A program made the position numbers and the translations under genes. Below, piece by piece: positions 14,795 to 20,375 of a DNA stretch of 20,375 bases. The DNA lies in the NCBI GenBank assembly GCA_030602675.1, contig JAUVZH010000010.1, forward strand, positions 1 through 20,375, written 5' to 3'. The stretch comes from Candidatus Heimdallarchaeota archaeon (GTDB lineage: Archaea; Asgardarchaeota; Heimdallarchaeia; JABLTI01). Numbering within the stretch: the first letter of the stretch is position 1; each line of letters starts with the position of its first letter. The notes beneath the pieces were generated by a model. That model was not told the origin of the DNA. It searched no databases and was given only the letters and a program-made list of their open reading frames with translations.

Positions 14795-15619
14795 TTAAAT
14801 CCAATTCTCTTTAATTATCTGAGTAGCAGTGGGATCAAAACCATCAACTATTTCTAGAATTAGCTCTAAAGCATCTGCACTTACATCCATTCTTACGAGA
14901 TCAATAGCTCTTGGTCCAATCTCAGGTTCTTTACTTAAATCGATTAGCATTTTTGCAAACTCAAGAAGATTGCCAATTTTTAATCTAGCAGCATATGCCA
15001 TACCAGTTGGTTCCAAAGTAACTAAACTATCTAAGAAGGTTTGACAGTAATTAGCTGGTTTTACATTGGTAACTTTATTTGTGTCTAAATTGACAATAAC
15101 CACTTTTTTATAATCTTTTGCTACTGCAGGAGATGTTCCAATTATTTTTTTATCCTTAAGTACTTTATCAGTCCAATCTACTGATTGTGGAAACCTTGTA
15201 GGTGAAAACAATTCTAAAGTATGTACAATCCTTGTAACAAATGTCTTATTATTACTAGCAATAACTACTGTTCTATTTGAAAGCACAGCTTGAATAACTC
15301 TATCAGCTTCCTTGACTTGCTTAACTAAAAATCTAATATCATTAACTTTCTCTGGCGACCAACGGTCAATTTCGCGTTCTGCAACAAAAGGAGAAACAGA
15401 TGATTGCCTGACTGCAAAGTTACGATCAAGAACAATATTCATGACCATTTCCTTATTGTCATTGCAATGATGAATTGTAGAGACTTGGTATAATCCTCCA
15501 ATATGAGGTAAAAGATCTTTTGTGGGAATCTGAAATGTGTCAACATTTTTGCAAATATCACATAGTGCCCTAACAGTTATAATAGATTTAGTATCCTTTC
15601 CTTTCTTGGGTTTACTCAA
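14795..15619 (-). CDS. conserved-looking protein with N-terminal zinc site, unknown function
   Basis: The product has 274 residues. It starts at a TTG at 15619 with GGAG about 11 bases upstream. The N-terminus has CDIC (Cys20, Cys23) and HHC (50-52), a plausible zinc site. It is followed by a beta-rich stretch, NIVLDRNFAVRQ. The middle contains RTVVIASNNKTFVTRIVHTL, which looks like the strand-helix core of an alpha/beta domain, and the C-terminus is helical. There are no membrane segments. I do not recognise the family. Its neighbour across the 218-base divergent spacer is a roadblock gene, so a link to small-GTPase signalling is possible; this is inference from context only. Confidence 0.75.
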   Translation of the reverse strand: MSKPKKGKDTKSIITVRALCDICKNVDTFQIPTKDLLPHIGGLYQVSTIHHCNDNKEMVMNIVLDRNFAVRQSSVSPFVAEREIDRWSPEKVNDIRFLVKQVKEADRVIQAVLSNRTVVIASNNKTFVTRIVHTLELFSPTRFPQSVDWTDKVLKDKKIIGTSPAVAKDYKKVVIVNLDTNKVTNVKPANYCQTFLDSLVTLEPTGMAYAARLKIGNLLEFAKMLIDLSKEPEIGPRAIDLVRMDVSADALELILEIVDGFDPTATQIIKENWI

Positions 15620-15751
15620 GATAATGACAACTCCAAATGATTAAATAATGTTAAACTAGTTCTAAAATAAAAGATATACTAATAAAAAAGTAACCAAAGT
15701 GGAAAATTAGGTCGAAAAACATCTGTACAGAAATTACAGAAACATGAATCC

Positions 15752-15759
15752 TTATAAAT
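15752..15759 (+). promoter_or_regulatory. TATA-like box of the roadblock gene
   Basis: TTATAAAT in CCTTATAAATCC lies about 80 bases before the TTG start at 15838. An archaeal start site about 25 bases downstream would leave a leader of roughly 55 bases. Confidence 0.4.
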
Positions 15760-15837
15760 CCGATTGCAAAATTATTAGTAAGGTAAGTTAATTTAATTTA
15801 AAGATAAATTAAAAGAACTGATCAAGAGGTCAGGAAT

Positions 15838-16329
15838 TTGATAAACGTAAAAGCCTTCGACAATGTCTTAAGTAAAATTATCAAAGCAGAAGCTGGCATA
15901 AGAAAAGTAATTCTAGTTGATAGAACTGGATTAACAATTGCCCATGTATCAAAATTCTCCTATTTTCCAATAGATGTAGATGGAGTAGGAGCAATTGCCA
16001 GTGCAGTTTTCGTTGCCAGTGAAGAACAGGGTGTAAACCTTGATCTAGGTGATTTGGATATCGTTTCTTCTGAATTTGGTAAAGGTAAGATTTTTGCTGC
16101 GAGCTGTGGTAAAGGGATACTCTGTGTCATAACAGACAATGATGTTAATATTGGCTTAGTTCGATTAGTATTAAAGAGAGAGGCTTCTGAAATTGAAAAA
16201 CTCTTAAATGAATTCCTTTCAGAAAAGATTCAATTTCCAACCTCCGCTGCTGAAAGAGCAGCCAGTGCTGCTGATGAATCCATGGAAGACAACTTAGAAG
16301 AAGCTCTAAAAGAACTTGAGAAATTCTAA
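15838..16329 (+). CDS. roadblock/LC7-domain protein with acidic C-terminal extension
   Basis: The product has 163 residues. The TTG start at 15838 is supported by GAGGT and AGGA just upstream. Residues 5 to about 120 show the roadblock/LC7 layout: a first helix (FDNVLSKIIKAE), a strand pair with VILVDRTGLTIAHVS, a second helix (AIASAVFVASEEQG), then strands FGKGKIFAASCGKGILCVIT and a last helix. Roadblock proteins dimerise and act as GTPase regulators or scaffolds, as in MglB and the Ragulator complex. The C-terminus (about 130-163) is an extra acidic, Ala- and Glu-rich helix, possibly a partner-binding tail. A second roadblock gene lies convergent 78 bases away and a small GTPase gene is at the right end of the window. 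Confidence 0.88.
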   Translation: MINVKAFDNVLSKIIKAEAGIRKVILVDRTGLTIAHVSKFSYFPIDVDGVGAIASAVFVASEEQGVNLDLGDLDIVSSEFGKGKIFAASCGKGILCVITDNDVNIGLVRLVLKREASEIEKLLNEFLSEKIQFPTSAAERAASAADESMEDNLEEALKELEKF

Positions 16330-16373
16330 TAACTTTATAACTGCTCAAATAAAACTCGTAAGAAACAGATAAT

Positions 16374-16399
16374 GAAGCTTATGAAAAATTATAAGCTTC
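16374..16399. terminator. hairpin terminator shared by the two convergent roadblock genes
   Basis: Perfect 9-base arms, GAAGCTTAT (16374-16382) and ATAAGCTTC (16391-16399), flank an 8-base loop. On the plus strand a T-rich tail (GGATTTTTTA) follows. It lies in the 78-base gap between the two convergent genes, as expected of a two-way terminator. Confidence 0.7.
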
Positions 16400-16407
16400 T
16401 GGATTTT

Positions 16408-16704
16408 TTATTTCTTTTTACCTTTAAGAACAATGAGAATATAATCGTTTTCAGGAGCAACTAGAATTTCGCCTTTAGTAGTGTCAATAGTAAAGAAGTT
16501 TAATTCACCTTCATCTAATTGTTCAACAGCCTGGGTTGCTTTTCCAACTAAGGAAGAAACAAGAGCAGCAACAGATTCTGTTTTATCAGTTTCAATATCA
16601 CTTGATATTGGTAAACCTTCTTTATTCGTAATAATTACTCCTCTAACTCCTTTAAACCCGGAAAGTTTCTTAAGAGTCGATTGAAATTGCTTTTGCGAAA
16701 TCAT
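16408..16704 (-). CDS. roadblock/LC7-domain protein, single-domain
   Basis: The product has 98 residues and starts at an ATG with GGAGAT 8 bases upstream. It is a compact roadblock/LC7 domain: helix FQSTLKKLSGF, strands VRGVIITNKEGLPISSD, helix VAALVSSLVGKATQAVEQL, strands LNFFTIDTTKGEILVAPEND and YILIVLKG. The length matches MglB-like single domains. It ends with a basic GKKKK-type tail rather than the acidic extension of the neighbouring roadblock protein, so the two might pair as a heterodimer; that pairing is inferred. Roadblock dimers usually bind small GTPases. Confidence 0.9.
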   Translation of the reverse strand: MISQKQFQSTLKKLSGFKGVRGVIITNKEGLPISSDIETDKTESVAALVSSLVGKATQAVEQLDEGELNFFTIDTTKGEILVAPENDYILIVLKGKKK

Positions 16705-16801
16705 AATTTTATCTCCAACAGTATTTAAATGTAGGGCAAAATCACTTTAAAGACTTTTCATTTTGACATAAAAAGAACCATTTTTTGAGAGTAAAAATAC
16801 A

Positions 16802-17011
16802 TCAAATCTCATCTTTGGTCCAATAATTACCTTTTTGTCTTTGTTTTAACTCAGCAAATTTTGAATTATTCCATGAGTCAATTTTTGAGAAATAACCTAC
16901 AATTCTACTAATACCATAAATATGCTCACTACCACAATGTGGACAGCTAGCTTCAATTTCATCATCAAGTAGGGATGTTTTTTTGGTAGGTGTTTTTTTA
17001 CTTGAACTCAT
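16802..17011 (-). CDS. stand-alone zinc protein resembling the C-terminal tail of anaerobic ribonucleotide reductase
   Basis: I chose the ATG at 17011 (69 residues); an in-frame GTG at 17023 would add four. After a basic lead (SSSKKTPTKKTS) comes CPHCGSEHIYGISRIVGYFS and then DSWNNSKFAELKQRQ. The pattern CPxCGS, RIVGY, WN-x-x-K-x-x-E-x-x-x-R is typical of the extreme C-terminus of NrdD, next to its glycyl-radical region. Only one Cys pair is seen here, whereas NrdD has two, and no glycyl-radical loop is present. It is therefore not a reductase and may be a separated accessory part or a re-used zinc domain that dimerises. It is divergently transcribed from the winged-helix protein gene, with a palindrome between them. 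Confidence 0.65.
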   Translation of the reverse strand: MSSSKKTPTKKTSLLDDEIEASCPHCGSEHIYGISRIVGYFSKIDSWNNSKFAELKQRQKGNYWTKDEI

Positions 17012-17046
17012 CTCTACAATCACTTTTTACTAGCTTCTTCATGGAA

Positions 17047-17064
17047 ATATACTCCAGAGTATAT
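17047..17064. promoter_or_regulatory. palindrome overlapping divergent TATA boxes
   Basis: ATATACTC, CA, GAGTATAT is a perfect 8-base inverted repeat with a 2-base spacer. It sits between the divergent NrdD-tail-like and winged-helix genes. TATATAAAA (plus strand) and TTTATATAC (minus strand) overlap it, so binding there would block both promoters. The winged-helix product next door is a natural candidate regulator, but this is inference. Confidence 0.5.
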
Positions 17065-17158
17065 AAAAACTCCTTAATATGTTTAATAAGTGCTTAATAA
17101 AAAAACTATTATTGCATCTTGTTGATTTATTTTATAATACATACTGGATGGAAAAAGA

Positions 17159-17842
17159 TTGAAAGTATATTCCTTAGTTGGTAAGAAATTAGTTGAATGC
17201 ACACCAGATGAACTTATAGATTCACCTGTAGGAATGATCGTTGATGAAAAAGAAGAGATGATTCGCTTAATAGTTACTCCAGATGCTAGAAAGAAGCAGC
17301 GGGAAACGTTAATGCAACAATCAGCTGATTTTAACAAAAAGGAATATGCGGGAACGTATCTAGTTTCTCATTTGGAAAATCCTAGTATCATAAACTTATT
17401 TTTGACAGAAATGAAAGATGTAAAAGAATCTGATGCTGAGGAAAAACCTGAACCAAAGAAAAAACCAAAGAAGAAGAAGAAGAAAAAGAAAGGTGCTGAA
17501 GAAGTTGAAGAAACCGAAACAGCAATTTTAGACCGCTGGAATCCAGATATTGTTAAAAAAGTTGTTAACTTTTTAGATGGAAAACCACATGCCTATCTTC
17601 CAGACATTCAGAAAGCAACAGGTGTAACTGAAGGAGAAGCCTATTGGGTAACTCAGGATTTGATTTATGTTGGAATCCTACCTGGGAGATGGATAGGCTA
17701 TTCTGATGGTCAATGGGTCTATCAGATTTTATCAGAGCAACCATTAAGTAAAGAGAAAACCAAAAAACCAGCAAGTACTAAAAAGACAACCGCATCAAAG
17801 AGCACAAAGAAAACAACAAAAAGCACCAGCAAGAAAAAGTAA
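17159..17842 (+). CDS. winged-helix protein with lysine-rich, linker-histone-like tail
   Basis: The product has 227 residues and starts at a TTG at 17159 with GGATGG upstream. Residues 1 to about 85 are an alpha/beta domain I do not recognise. Residues 98-111 are almost all Lys. About 123-193 look like a winged helix: helices WNPDIVKKVVNFLDG, LPDIQKATG and EAYWVTQDLIYVGIL, then a wing with WIGYSDGQWVYQIL. Residues 196-227 are a Lys, Ser and Thr tail (KKTTASKSTKKTTKSTSKKK). The globular winged helix plus long basic tail has the composition of eukaryotic linker histones, though no homology is shown. It probably binds DNA and may be chromatin-like or regulatory. It is divergent from the small zinc gene and convergent with the next gene, with a 14-base gap. 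Confidence 0.72.
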   Translation: MKVYSLVGKKLVECTPDELIDSPVGMIVDEKEEMIRLIVTPDARKKQRETLMQQSADFNKKEYAGTYLVSHLENPSIINLFLTEMKDVKESDAEEKPEPKKKPKKKKKKKKGAEEVEETETAILDRWNPDIVKKVVNFLDGKPHAYLPDIQKATGVTEGEAYWVTQDLIYVGILPGRWIGYSDGQWVYQILSEQPLSKEKTKKPASTKKTTASKSTKKTTKSTSKKK

Positions 17843-17856
17843 TCTTGATTGAAAGC

Positions 17857-18774
17857 TTAACTAATCCCATATAAAACAAAGGATATCACATATGTCAAAT
17901 AAAAAGTAAATAATACAATGAGACTTGATTTATTCATTGTTAATTCTTCTGTTTGACTAACTGCCGTTGTCATCAGAGATAATGACCAGATTTGTGTAAC
18001 TAGTGCAAGTATTTGACCATCAAGAAACATGAATGTCGCAACAACTTTAGTTTGAAGCCATAGAAGGAATAAAACCAGTAGGCTTGGAATCAAAGTAAAA
18101 GGTGTAACTGCTAGCAATTTAGTAGGATTAAATTCTCTCTTATAAAGAATGGTTTTGAAGGTTTCACTTACTAATCCTAAAAATAACCAAAGACTGAAAA
18201 CACCAATAAGGCAAAAATACCAATCATCTACTTGCAAAGGATAAAAACCAACTAAAACATAGCTACTGTTAATTGAGAAAAAGAGCATCGCTCCAATAAT
18301 AATTAATCCTTCAAAAAAGGTTCTTAAAGGTTCAGAAGCCAAATATTGGAAAATTTTTCGAGGAAGGAAAAAGAAAATCAGCCCTTGGTAGATTTTACCA
18401 AAGAAGGTTTGACTCTTTCTCTTTTCAACTAATCTTGATGCTTTTACATTAGAAACCGCGATATAATCCTTATTTCTAATCATTAAATTATATGCTACTT
18501 TTCCCAAATCAGTTAAAAAATATTTTTTATTTTCATCCTGATGCCATAAATCCTTCATAGAATTCAATTGATGATATAAGGATCCAACTTTCAAATCAAA
18601 CTTCTTTCTTAATTCCAAAAAACCTACCTTTTCATTTCCTTGAATAAATGAAATAATTTCTCTTCTAACTTGACTACCAAGAGCTGAATAGATTATTTCC
18701 TCTTCTTCTAATTGTGAATTCTCATTGAACAATTCTTTTGTTTGGGAATCCACATCTATTCTATCATTCGTCAT
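17857..18774 (-). CDS. winged-helix (ArsR-like) protein fused to a Yip1-like multi-pass membrane domain
   Basis: The product has 305 residues and starts at an ATG at 18774 with GGATGA upstream. Residues about 25 to 95 are a winged helix-turn-helix of ArsR type: ALGSQVRREIISFIQG, then LRKKFDLKVGSLYHQLN, then a wing KKYFLTDLGKVAYN. Residues about 150 to 304 hold five membrane helices (near 157-180, 186-205, 219-240, 243-270 and 284-303), with ASEPLRTFFEG just before the first. The arrangement is like Yip1-family membrane domains preceded by a cytoplasmic region, seen in archaeal membrane-bound regulators. It may sense membrane state and bind DNA at the inner face. It lies 32 bases after the longin-like membrane gene and is probably co-transcribed with it. 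The Yip1 assignment is tentative. Confidence 0.7.
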   Translation of the reverse strand: MTNDRIDVDSQTKELFNENSQLEEEEIIYSALGSQVRREIISFIQGNEKVGFLELRKKFDLKVGSLYHQLNSMKDLWHQDENKKYFLTDLGKVAYNLMIRNKDYIAVSNVKASRLVEKRKSQTFFGKIYQGLIFFFLPRKIFQYLASEPLRTFFEGLIIIGAMLFFSINSSYVLVGFYPLQVDDWYFCLIGVFSLWLFLGLVSETFKTILYKREFNPTKLLAVTPFTLIPSLLVLFLLWLQTKVVATFMFLDGQILALVTQIWSLSLMTTAVSQTEELTMNKSSLIVLFTFYLTYVISFVLYGIS

Positions 18775-18806
18775 TGGTCATCCCTAAAATAAAAAGCCAA
18801 TGGGAT

Positions 18807-19772
18807 TTAACTATCCCATTCAGTTTTTTGTTCATCCACAAGTGAAGAACTTTCAGCATAATAATCAGTTTGATTATTCTGTTGGTTATCAACTTCTTGT
18901 TGATATTGTTGTTGTTGCAATTGGGTTCCAAGATCAGGGGTAGTTACAGGAACATCTGCTACAAACACTTCGAGAGGTTTACTACTTTTAGAAAGTGGTG
19001 ATAATCTACGTCTATCAATGAATCCACCACCTAAAATACCGCTCAATACTGCAATTGTGATGAATTGCTCTGCCATTAATACAATGGTAAAGATCATAGT
19101 ATCATAAGGGATATCTGCACCAGTATCCTGAGCAATTTGAATAGCATTAATAATGATATAATATGCAGTTAGTGATATAATGGGGATGACTCCAATTGTT
19201 GAGGAAATCAAACCATAAGAGCTCTTACCAGCAATTATTGCACCAATGAAAAGCCCAGGAATGAATGCAAGGAATAAGATGAAAATTGCTTCTTGTGCTT
19301 GAATGAAATTAAGAAGTGAAAATAAGACACCAGCAGTTAATGCAACTGTAACAAAAGTAGCAAAAAGCGTTGAAAAAACACCTCTTCTGTAAATTTTTGG
19401 TTTCAGAACCTGATCAATTTCTTCTTCAAAACCATTAAACACATTGAGATCAACAAAACCTACATCTTGAAGATGAACAGCATATTTTTCTTGGAATAAA
19501 TCAGCAATTTTAGTCATAAGTTTTTCAATTAATTTGCTATTATCAATTTTATCTGCTAAAGCCGCAACAAGTAATTTGCCAGATGACCCATAATTAAATT
19601 GATTATCTTCACCAGCGATTTGTTGTACACCACCAATACCACTTTCCGTTGAAAAAGCATCAAAAGCAGTAAGCAAACCAGCAATCAATTGATCGTCAAT
19701 ATCTAATGTAACATACTTGTGACTGAAAATACATTGTCCAGTTTCAGTGATAATCCATATAGCTTGGATCAC
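18807..19772 (-). CDS. longin-like domain fused to four membrane helices and a Gln-rich tail
   Basis: The product has 321 residues. The GTG start at 19772 is supported by GGAGG 7 bases upstream. Residues 1 to about 110 match the longin fold by pattern: a first strand pair (IQAIWIITETGQCIFSHKY), a helix (DQLIAGLLTAFDAFS), a strand group ending KLLVAALADK and a long last helix (SKLIEKLMTKIADLFQEKY). Four membrane helices follow near 131-157, 161-182, 185-213 and 226-251. A cytoplasmic tail with QLQQQQYQQE (residues 284-293) closes the protein. In eukaryotes longin domains sit at the N-terminus of membrane trafficking factors such as R-SNAREs and in GTPase regulators. Fusion to a multi-pass membrane domain suggests a membrane-bound GTPase partner. 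It is probably the first gene of a pair with the winged-helix membrane protein gene. Confidence 0.72.
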   Translation of the reverse strand: MIQAIWIITETGQCIFSHKYVTLDIDDQLIAGLLTAFDAFSTESGIGGVQQIAGEDNQFNYGSSGKLLVAALADKIDNSKLIEKLMTKIADLFQEKYAVHLQDVGFVDLNVFNGFEEEIDQVLKPKIYRRGVFSTLFATFVTVALTAGVLFSLLNFIQAQEAIFILFLAFIPGLFIGAIIAGKSSYGLISSTIGVIPIISLTAYYIIINAIQIAQDTGADIPYDTMIFTIVLMAEQFITIAVLSGILGGGFIDRRRLSPLSKSSKPLEVFVADVPVTTPDLGTQLQQQQYQQEVDNQQNNQTDYYAESSSLVDEQKTEWDS

Positions 19773-20139
19773 TTTTTTTCCTCCAGAATAGAATATTCTT
19801 CATCTCATCTATGATAAGTTCGAGATATAATAAAAATCTGCCAAACACCAATAAAAATAGTTCCTTATAGGTAAATCCATGTTGAAGTTTAGGTCTATAC
19901 AGAAATATTGAAACCATTTGTTGAATGGAAACTAAAATAAATGAAAAGCATCTCAATTTGAGTATAAGTAATATTAATTTAGAGATTAATTATACCTAGA
20001 TAGTAAGTGTTTTTAGTCGGGAAAAAATAATATAGCTGACCAAAAAAAGAAATACTTGAAGTGTTTTAAGCACAACAAAGAATAAAGTTCTAAAAAAGAA
20101 TATCTAATGTGTGAAAAAACCCTCCCAGTGTGATCAATA
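19773..20139. other. divergent promoter region between longin-like and GTPase genes
   Basis: No gene is supported in these 367 bases. The left end contains the Shine-Dalgarno sequence of the longin-like gene and a perfect AGAATATTCT palindrome (19790-19799) beside it. The rest is AT-rich with several TATA-like stretches near 19960-20030. Confidence 0.5.
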
Positions 20140-20375
20140 ATGCAGAAAATATTACTAATAGGATTGGACGGAGCAGGAAAAACAGCACTTTATCAAAGGT
20201 TTTTCCAAAAGAAAAATCCAGCCCAACTACAGAAAATTCCTCCTACAAGAGGTATAGCTAAATATGATCACGATTTCTTAAGATCTGATTTCTTAATCAT
20301 TGATACAGGAGGAGGCAAACAATTCAGGAAAGGATACATTGGCAATGTTGAGCTTGTAAAAGATGCATGCGCTAT
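20140..20375 (+). CDS. Arf/Rag-like small GTPase, C-terminus beyond the window
   Basis: The 78 visible codons start at an ATG and run off the right edge. MQKILLIGLDGAGKTALYQR gives a P-loop (GLDGAGKT, 8-15). PPTRGI provides a switch-I Thr (Thr36). FLIIDTGGGKQFRKGYI gives the DxGG of switch II (Asp55). This is the layout of Arf, Rag and Gtr-type GTPases, which act as nucleotide-dependent switches on membranes. At the position of the catalytic Gln (GGQ in Arf and Rag) there is Gly59, and a Gln occurs two residues later, so intrinsic hydrolysis may be weak. The roadblock and longin-like genes nearby are natural partners. The family beyond Arf/Rag-like cannot be settled without the missing C-terminus. 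Confidence 0.9.
   Translation, partial: MQKILLIGLDGAGKTALYQRFFQKKNPAQLQKIPPTRGIAKYDHDFLRSDFLIIDTGGGKQFRKGYIGNVELVKDACA

Noticed and set aside
15788..15811. TTAATTTA / TAAATTAA inverted repeat
   Set aside because: Such A/T-only repeats are expected by chance in this composition.
19744..19956. 70-codon minus-strand frame upstream of the longin-like gene
   Set aside because: It overlaps the longin-like gene's start in another frame and its Shine-Dalgarno sequence, and has no recognisable domain.
1..20375. CRISPR arrays, insertion-sequence ends, integrase or transposase genes, rRNA
   Set aside because: I looked for spaced direct repeats, recombinase motifs and rRNA-like sequence and saw none.

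Overview
The window is AT-rich archaeal DNA, most likely from an Asgard archaeon. This is inferred from the eukaryote-like gene families clustered on the right: an Arf/Rag-like small GTPase, two roadblock/LC7 proteins, a longin-like domain fused to membrane helices, and a winged-helix/Yip1-like membrane protein. TTG, GTG and possibly CTG starts behind clear Shine-Dalgarno sequences are common. TATA-like boxes replace bacterial promoters.

The left part (1 to about 10.7 kb) looks accessory. A minus-strand operon starts at 5871. It encodes a membrane-anchored HerA/TraG-like DNA-pumping ATPase whose reading frame breaks between Walker A and Walker B, exactly at a T-TTT-AA slippery stop. One base after the ATPase ends comes a very large protein (at least 981 residues, running off the left edge). 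It carries two separate PD-(D/E)XK nuclease-like cores. An inverted repeat overlaps the operon promoter. From 6.4 to 9.5 kb lie a heavily glycosylatable membrane-anchored surface protein and a secreted subtilisin-like protease. From 9.7 to 10.7 kb there are small genes: a TM2-domain protein, a frameshifted small membrane protein, a 50-residue bZIP-like protein and a small basic protein. Three tRNA 3'-end fragments on the plus strand, each T-loop to CCA and each from a different tRNA, punctuate this area at 6114, 9676 and 10464. They look like attachment-site scars of integrated elements, although no integrase is visible.

The right part (10.9 to 20.4 kb) looks like lineage core sequence. It holds a zinc-ribbon protein, a large all-helical orphan, an AlaX-type alanyl-tRNA editing enzyme, a zinc-site protein of unknown role, and two convergent roadblock genes sharing a hairpin terminator. 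These are followed by a stand-alone NrdD-tail zinc protein divergent from a winged-helix protein with a linker-histone-like lysine tail, the two membrane proteins, and a truncated small GTPase.

Two candidate systems deserve attention. One is the ATPase plus double-nuclease operon on the left, which may be DNA transfer or defence. The other is the GTPase, roadblock, longin and Yip1-like set on the right, which has the parts of a membrane-associated small-GTPase pathway.
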